DNA from: DATHBP01 sp035296085
GTDB taxonomy: Bacteria; Actinomycetota; Actinomycetes; Propionibacteriales; Nocardioidaceae
Length of the DNA: 9,081 bases
Direction of reading: 5' to 3'
Assembly: GCA_035296085.1 (NCBI GenBank)
Contig: DATHBP010000253.1
Coordinates: 1 to 9,081, forward strand
Part shown: positions 6,101-9,081 of the stretch, piece by piece
Numbering within the stretch: the first letter of the stretch is position 1
How the letters are laid out: every line of letters begins with the position of its first letter
The notes under the pieces: generated by a model
The model's database searches: none
Seen by the model: the letters and a program-made list of their open reading frames with translations, nothing else
What the model was told of the DNA's origin: nothing
Position numbers and translations under genes: made by a program

Positions 6101-8189
6101 GGCGGGAGTGGGTCCGCCGACCGCGATGGACCTGACCCCGCTGCTGGCCCCACGCTCGGTTGCCGTCGTCGGCGCCTCGCCGCGCCCCGGGACGTACGGC
6201 AACCAGACCCTGGAGAACCTCGTCGCCGCTGGGTTCGAAGGGCCGGTGTGGGGCGTACACCCGAGCGCTCGTGCGGTGCACGGAATTGCGTGCTACCCGC
6301 TCCTCGCGGACCTTCCGGAGGCCCCGGACTGCGTGGTCATCGCAACACCGGCTGCCACCGTGCCCGGTCTCCTCAGCGAGGCCATCGACGCCGGCGCCCG
6401 CTCCGCCGTCGTCTTCGCCGCCGGCTTCGCCGAGACACCGAGCGGCGTGGAGCTCCAGCGCCGGCTGCGCTCAACCGCGCTGGCGGCTGGCCTGCCGGTC
6501 TGCGGGCCGAACGGCGACGGGATCGTGTCTCTCCACGACAAGGCGCCGCTATGGGGCGACGCGTTCCTGCCGGCCACTCCCGGTCCCGTGGCTGTCGTCT
6601 CGCAGAGCGGCAACATCGCGGTCAACGCGCTGAATGCCGGGCACGGACTGCGCCTGCACACGGTGGTGTCCTGTGGCAACCAGGCCGTGGTCCAGGCGGC
6701 TGACTACCTCGACGCGCTCGCCGGCCGCAACGGTGTGCGCTCCGTCGCCCTCTACCTCGAAGACGCGGGCGACGGCGCCGCGCTCGCATCGGCGTTGGCC
6801 CGCTGCGCCGAGCACGACGTCGGAGTGGCCGTGCTGGTCGCCGGCCAGTCCGCGCGTGGCGCTGCCGCGGTCGCGGCGCACACCGGTGCGCTGGCCGGCA
6901 ACGACCGCGTGCTCCGCGCGCTGGTCGAGGACGCCGGCGCCGCGTGGGCGACCACGCCGCACGACCTGCTCGAGCTGGCCAAGACGCTCGGCATGGCGCC
7001 GAAGTCGCGCCGTCGCTCGGGGGGCGCGGTCGGCATCATCACCTGCTCGGGTGGCGATGCCGCCGTCGCCGCCGACATCGCCGCGCGGATCGGCGTGCCT
7101 TTGGCCGACTTCGACGCCGCCACCGGGCGCCGACTGCAGGCGGTGCTGACAGACGCAGCGACGCTGGCCAACCCGCTGGACTACACAGCACAGCTCTTCG
7201 GGCTGGAGGAGCCGCTGGCAGAGATCGTCGACGCGGTCGGTTCGGACCCGGGCGTGGGGTCTGTGATCTTCTACTACGACGAGGCCGCGCAGATGCCCGA
7301 CGCGATGGACCGCGTGTGGCGCGCAACCCGTGACGGGGTCGTCCTAGGCGCCGGCCGGAGCGGCACGCCGACGCTTCTCGCCGCCACGTTGCCCGAGCTG
7401 CAGCCCCACTCGAGCGCCGAGGACATGTACGAAGCCGGGCTGACCCCCGTGTCCGGCATCTCCGAGGCGTTGCAGTGCGCGGCTGCGCTGCTGGTCGAGC
7501 GTGCCGACCCGGGCCGGCTACGCGAGATCAGTGCCGCGGCTGGTCCACGCACTCCTGGTGACTGGGTCCCCGAGCACGTCGCAAAGCAGCTCCTGCGCGC
7601 CGCCGGGGTTGATGTCCCGGAGGGGACCGTGGTGGACAGCTCCGACGCCGCCGTGTCGGCCGCCGAACGGCTCGGCGGCCCGGTGGCGATGAAGCTGTCC
7701 GCACCCGACCTCCAGCACAAGGCGGTCGAGGCGGCGGTGCTGCTCGGCCTTACCGGCCCGGCGGCGGTACGGGCGGCGTACACGGAACTGCGGTCGCTGG
7801 TGCGTTGGCGCCACGCTGTCGTGCTGGTCGAGGAGATGGCCGAATCAGGTCCGGAGCTGTTCGTGTCGGTACGCCGCGACACCACCGTGGGGGTCCTCGT
7901 GCTCGGCGCCGGCGGCAGCCTCACCGAGGTCATCGACGACACGGTCGTCGTGCCGCTGCCGGTCGACGGCGCGCGGGTGCGGGCGGCGCTGGGTCGGTTG
8001 CGGACGGCGAAGTGGTTCGTGGACGCGGATGGGGCGGTGCCGGCGGCGGTGGTGGATCTGGTCCTTGCCGTTGCCCAGCTGACCGTCGATGAAGATCTGG
8101 CCCTGCTCGAGCTCAACCCGGTGGTCGTCGGCCCCCACCGCGCCGTGGCGTTGGATGCGGTTGCCCGTCGGGCCGCGGCGGGGGAATGA
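6060..8189 (+). CDS. ADP-forming acyl-CoA synthetase (NDP-forming acetate-CoA ligase family), fused alpha-beta
   Basis: A 709-residue fusion that should convert a carboxylic acid, CoA and ATP into acyl-CoA, ADP and phosphate through a phosphohistidine. Domains in order: a CoA-binding Rossmann domain opening at LLAPRSVAVVGASPRPGTYG (28-47), with VIATPA at 93-98; a succinyl-CoA-ligase-like domain with VAVVSQSGN (177-185); a region with VAAHTGALAGND (271-282), in which His274 is the expected phosphorylated residue; and a C-terminal ATP-grasp domain (about 500-709) with AMKLSAPDLQHK (543-554), VLVEEMAESGPELFV (588-602) and LELNPVVV (683-690). Oddities are GPNGDG at 149-154 where the family usually has GPNC, and VEAAV where HK is usually followed by a Gly-Gly pair. 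The start is uncertain: ATG 6060 has the best ribosome binding site, but ATG 6126 (687 residues) matches the usual family N-terminus. Last gene of the Rieske operon. Acyl substrate unknown. Confidence 0.9.
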   Translation: MPPAAPLTVTRPGEAGVGPPTAMDLTPLLAPRSVAVVGASPRPGTYGNQTLENLVAAGFEGPVWGVHPSARAVHGIACYPLLADLPEAPDCVVIATPAATVPGLLSEAIDAGARSAVVFAAGFAETPSGVELQRRLRSTALAAGLPVCGPNGDGIVSLHDKAPLWGDAFLPATPGPVAVVSQSGNIAVNALNAGHGLRLHTVVSCGNQAVVQAADYLDALAGRNGVRSVALYLEDAGDGAALASALARCAEHDVGVAVLVAGQSARGAAAVAAHTGALAGNDRVLRALVEDAGAAWATTPHDLLELAKTLGMAPKSRRRSGGAVGIITCSGGDAAVAADIAARIGVPLADFDAATGRRLQAVLTDAATLANPLDYTAQLFGLEEPLAEIVDAVGSDPGVGSVIFYYDEAAQMPDAMDRVWRATRDGVVLGAGRSGTPTLLAATLPELQPHSSAEDMYEAGLTPVSGISEALQCAAALLVERADPGRLREISAAAGPRTPGDWVPEHVAKQLLRAAGVDVPEGTVVDSSDAAVSAAERLGGPVAMKLSAPDLQHKAVEAAVLLGLTGPAAVRAAYTELRSLVRWRHAVVLVEEMAESGPELFVSVRRDTTVGVLVLGAGGSLTEVIDDTVVVPLPVDGARVRAALGRLRTAKWFVDADGAVPAAVVDLVLAVAQLTVDEDLALLELNPVVVGPHRAVALDAVARRAAAGE

Positions 8190-8196
8190 GTGCCAC

Positions 8197-8769
8197 TCAC
8201 CGAGGCGGCCGGCGTAGGGTCCGGAACGTGACCGAGTAGCGCAAGCCCGGCACCGCCGGAATGCTGTGCTGCCAGGCCGACCGCGCACTGCCCGCCAGCA
8301 CGTACGCCGAGCGCGGGGCCAGCGGCTGCTCGTACACCCGGCGGGCCTCGCCCGTTCCGCGCTGGAAGCGCATGACACACGGTGCTCCCAACGACACGCC
8401 AAACACCGCCGGGCCGAACGCCGAGGCGTCGCGGTGCCAGCCGATGGTGGCGCCGGGCGGATAGCGGCTGACGAGCACTTGAGCGAGGCTTTCGGGTGGC
8501 AGGTCGGCCAGCCGGGCACAGCGAGCCCGTACCTCGTCTAGTTCGGCCGGCATCGGGTCAGCCGGAATGACATCCCACGTCTCGTAGTCGTAGGTGAAGC
8601 CGAAGTGACGAACCGTGCGCCGGGCCACCTGCCCACGCATGCGTACCTCTCGGAACTCGATCCGCTCCATCAGTGCCAGCAGCTGCTTTTCCTCCGGTTC
8701 GGACAGCAGATCCGCCTCGTAGCGCAGCCCGACCGGCCGCTCCTCGACGCCTCGCATGCGTCCTGTCAT
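8197..8769 (-). CDS. AlkB-like 2-oxoglutarate/Fe(II)-dependent dioxygenase
   Basis: A 190-residue protein of the AlkB superfamily, whose members use Fe(II), O2 and 2-oxoglutarate to oxidise a methyl group on nucleic acids or sometimes proteins. The iron ligands are His112 and Asp114 (IGWHRDASAFG) and His168 (SAWQHSIP). The 2-oxoglutarate-binding arginines are Arg177 and Arg183 in RYSVTFR, the usual R-x5-R pattern. SRYPPGATIGWHRD (101-114) and the FGVSLGAPCVMRF strand pair (123-135) also fit the family. ATG at 8769 is chosen because GAGG lies 6 nt upstream; the reading frame is open to 8886, but that part is Ala/Arg/Thr-rich and unlike the family, so it is left out. ATG at 8757 is an alternative. 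The stop is 7 bp from that of the synthetase gene, which it meets head-on. A separate transcript, probably DNA or RNA repair; no functional link with the catabolic genes is evident. Confidence 0.88.
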   Translation of the reverse strand: MTGRMRGVEERPVGLRYEADLLSEPEEKQLLALMERIEFREVRMRGQVARRTVRHFGFTYDYETWDVIPADPMPAELDEVRARCARLADLPPESLAQVLVSRYPPGATIGWHRDASAFGPAVFGVSLGAPCVMRFQRGTGEARRVYEQPLAPRSAYVLAGSARSAWQHSIPAVPGLRYSVTFRTLRRPPR

Positions 8770-8847
8770 TCCCGTCCTCTTCCGGTAGCCCGAGAATCCA
8801 CCCGCGCACGGTGTCGACGCGCAGACTGCCCTTGCGGCCCTTGTTCG

Positions 8848-8856
8848 TGATAGCCT
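8848..8856 (+). promoter_or_regulatory. Extended -10 promoter candidate upstream of the cold-shock gene
   Basis: TGATAGCCT contains the extended -10 TG, one spacer base and TAGCCT, which fits the actinobacterial TANNNT -10 pattern. No -35 hexamer lies at 16-18 bp; TTGCGG at 8832-8837 is too close (13 bp), but an extended -10 can act without one. Transcription would begin near 8862-8865, at the tandem TTGCAG repeat, about 30 nt before the hairpin at 8893-8924 and about 160 nt before the cold-shock start codon. Confidence 0.4.
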
Positions 8857-8864
8857 GCCAGCGG

Positions 8865-8876
8865 TTGCAGTTGCAG
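8865..8876 (+). repeat. Tandem TTGCAG direct repeat
   Basis: Two perfect head-to-tail copies of TTGCAG are followed by TT, so the 6-bp period continues into a partial third copy. The repeat sits just downstream of the -10 candidate, at the expected transcript start. It could be a protein-binding site or part of a conserved leader; its role is unknown. Confidence 0.6.
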
Positions 8877-8892
8877 TTCCTCGCACGTTGTC

Positions 8893-8924
8893 AAACGCCC
8901 GCGGAGTCTGTCAGCGGGCGTTTT
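8893..8924 (+). terminator. Intrinsic terminator-like hairpin upstream of the cold-shock gene
   Basis: AAACGCCCGC (8893-8902) and GCGGGCGTTT (8914-8923) form a perfect 10-bp stem with an 11-nt loop. The 3' arm runs into TTTT (8921-8924), as expected for termination of plus-strand transcription. In reverse it would be preceded by A residues and followed by GACAACG, so the plus direction is favoured. No plus-strand gene ends just upstream: the nearest gene is AlkB-like and reads away. The hairpin must therefore act on a short transcript or inside the cold-shock leader. Confidence 0.65.
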
Positions 8925-8975
8925 CCATATCCCGGGTTGCCTGGGAGCGGAGAACACCTACCCAGCAGCCCGAGT

Positions 8976-8990
8976 CCCGCGAGGTGCGGG
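8976..8990 (+). other. Small leader hairpin before the cold-shock gene
   Basis: CCCGC (8976-8980) and GCGGG (8986-8990) form a perfect 5-bp GC stem with a GAGGT loop, 20 nt before the ribosome binding site. It may shape the mRNA leader, and cold-shock mRNAs in other bacteria are known to have structured leaders. Short GC hairpins are common in DNA of this composition, so chance is a real alternative. Confidence 0.3.
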
Positions 8991-9023
8991 CCTTGAATCG
9001 TTTAGCTCGAGGAGAGCAAGCAC

Positions 9024-9081
9024 ATGGCACAAGGCACAGTGAAGTGGTTCAACGCCGAGAAGGGCTTCGGCTTCATCGAGC
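9024..9081 (+). CDS. Cold-shock protein (CspA family), N-terminal fragment
   Basis: The first 19 codons of a gene that continues past the window. MAQGTVKWFNAEKGFGFIE is the hallmark start of the CspA family, a small single-stranded RNA/DNA-binding beta-barrel of about 67 residues that acts as an RNA chaperone. Trp8 and Phe9 and the RNP1 element KGFGFI (13-18) are present. ATG at 9024 is preceded by GAGGAGAG (9009-9016); its GGAG ends 9 nt from the ATG. The 254-bp upstream region carries the extended -10 candidate, repeat and hairpins listed separately, so expression may be controlled through the leader. Confidence 0.95.
   Translation, partial: MAQGTVKWFNAEKGFGFIE

Larger units (their letters stand above)
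8863..8924 (+). ncRNA. Candidate short terminated RNA or leader segment
   Basis: Between the extended -10 candidate and the end of the terminator-like hairpin lies a stretch of about 62 nt with no convincing reading frame. If transcription starts near 8863 and stops at the T run, the product would be a short RNA with a TTGCAG repeat at its 5' end and a 10-bp hairpin at its 3' end. It could equally be the first part of a cold-shock mRNA leader that is sometimes terminated. Both ends are inferred from motifs only. Confidence 0.3.

Noticed and set aside
7274..8380. A 368-residue minus-strand open frame spanning the end of the synthetase gene.
   Set aside because: It lies antisense to the conserved ATP-grasp domain and overlaps the AlkB-like gene in another frame; its translation is Ser/Thr/Ala/Arg-rich with no recognisable motif.
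8770..8886. An N-terminal extension of the AlkB-like protein up to 8886.
   Set aside because: The 39 added residues are low-complexity, would cross the plus-strand promoter and repeat region, and lack a better ribosome binding site than the one before ATG 8769.
9005..9017. A 4-bp GCTC/GAGC hairpin with the cold-shock ribosome binding site in its loop.
   Set aside because: The stem is too short to be persuasive without comparative data.

Overview
The window is high-GC DNA with dense, long genes, G/C-rich third codon positions and several GTG starts. Together with a Tat-type lipoprotein signal on a transporter binding protein, this points to a high-GC Gram-positive actinobacterium. The species cannot be named from this sequence. 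Nearly all of the window is protein-coding. I see no tRNA, rRNA, CRISPR array, insertion sequence or phage gene.

Layout. Positions 1-204 (+) hold the C-terminal end of an ABC-transporter ATPase (TOBE region). It meets, tail to tail and one base apart, a minus-strand operon of polyamine-type (PotD-PotB-PotC-like) importer genes. Read from right to left this operon is a Tat-exported substrate-binding lipoprotein (2072-3316), permease 1 (1123-2046) and permease 2 (206-1126). A 118-bp divergent promoter region (3317-3434) follows and contains a strong palindrome at 3346-3367. A plus-strand operon then runs to 8189: a Rieske non-haem iron oxygenase alpha subunit of the quaternary-ammonium type (3435-4652), a class III PLP aminotransferase resembling glutamate-1-semialdehyde aminomutase (4655-6100), and a fused ADP-forming acyl-CoA synthetase (6060-8189). 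Spacing between these genes is 2 bp or an overlap.

The import operon and the three-enzyme operon diverge from one small control region. The simplest reading is a catabolic module. An amine, polyamine or betaine-like compound is imported, oxidised by the Rieske enzyme (for example by oxygenolytic C-N cleavage), transaminated to an oxo compound, and the resulting acid is activated to a CoA thioester. The substrate is unknown, and no Rieske reductase or dedicated regulator is visible within the window.

To the right the theme changes. A minus-strand AlkB-like 2-oxoglutarate/Fe(II) dioxygenase gene (8197-8769) converges on the synthetase gene. A 254-bp intergenic region (8770-9023) precedes a cold-shock protein gene that runs off the end (9024 onward). 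That region carries an extended -10-like motif, a tandem TTGCAG repeat and a perfect 10-bp terminator-like hairpin, all oriented toward the cold-shock gene. They suggest a terminated short leader or small RNA.
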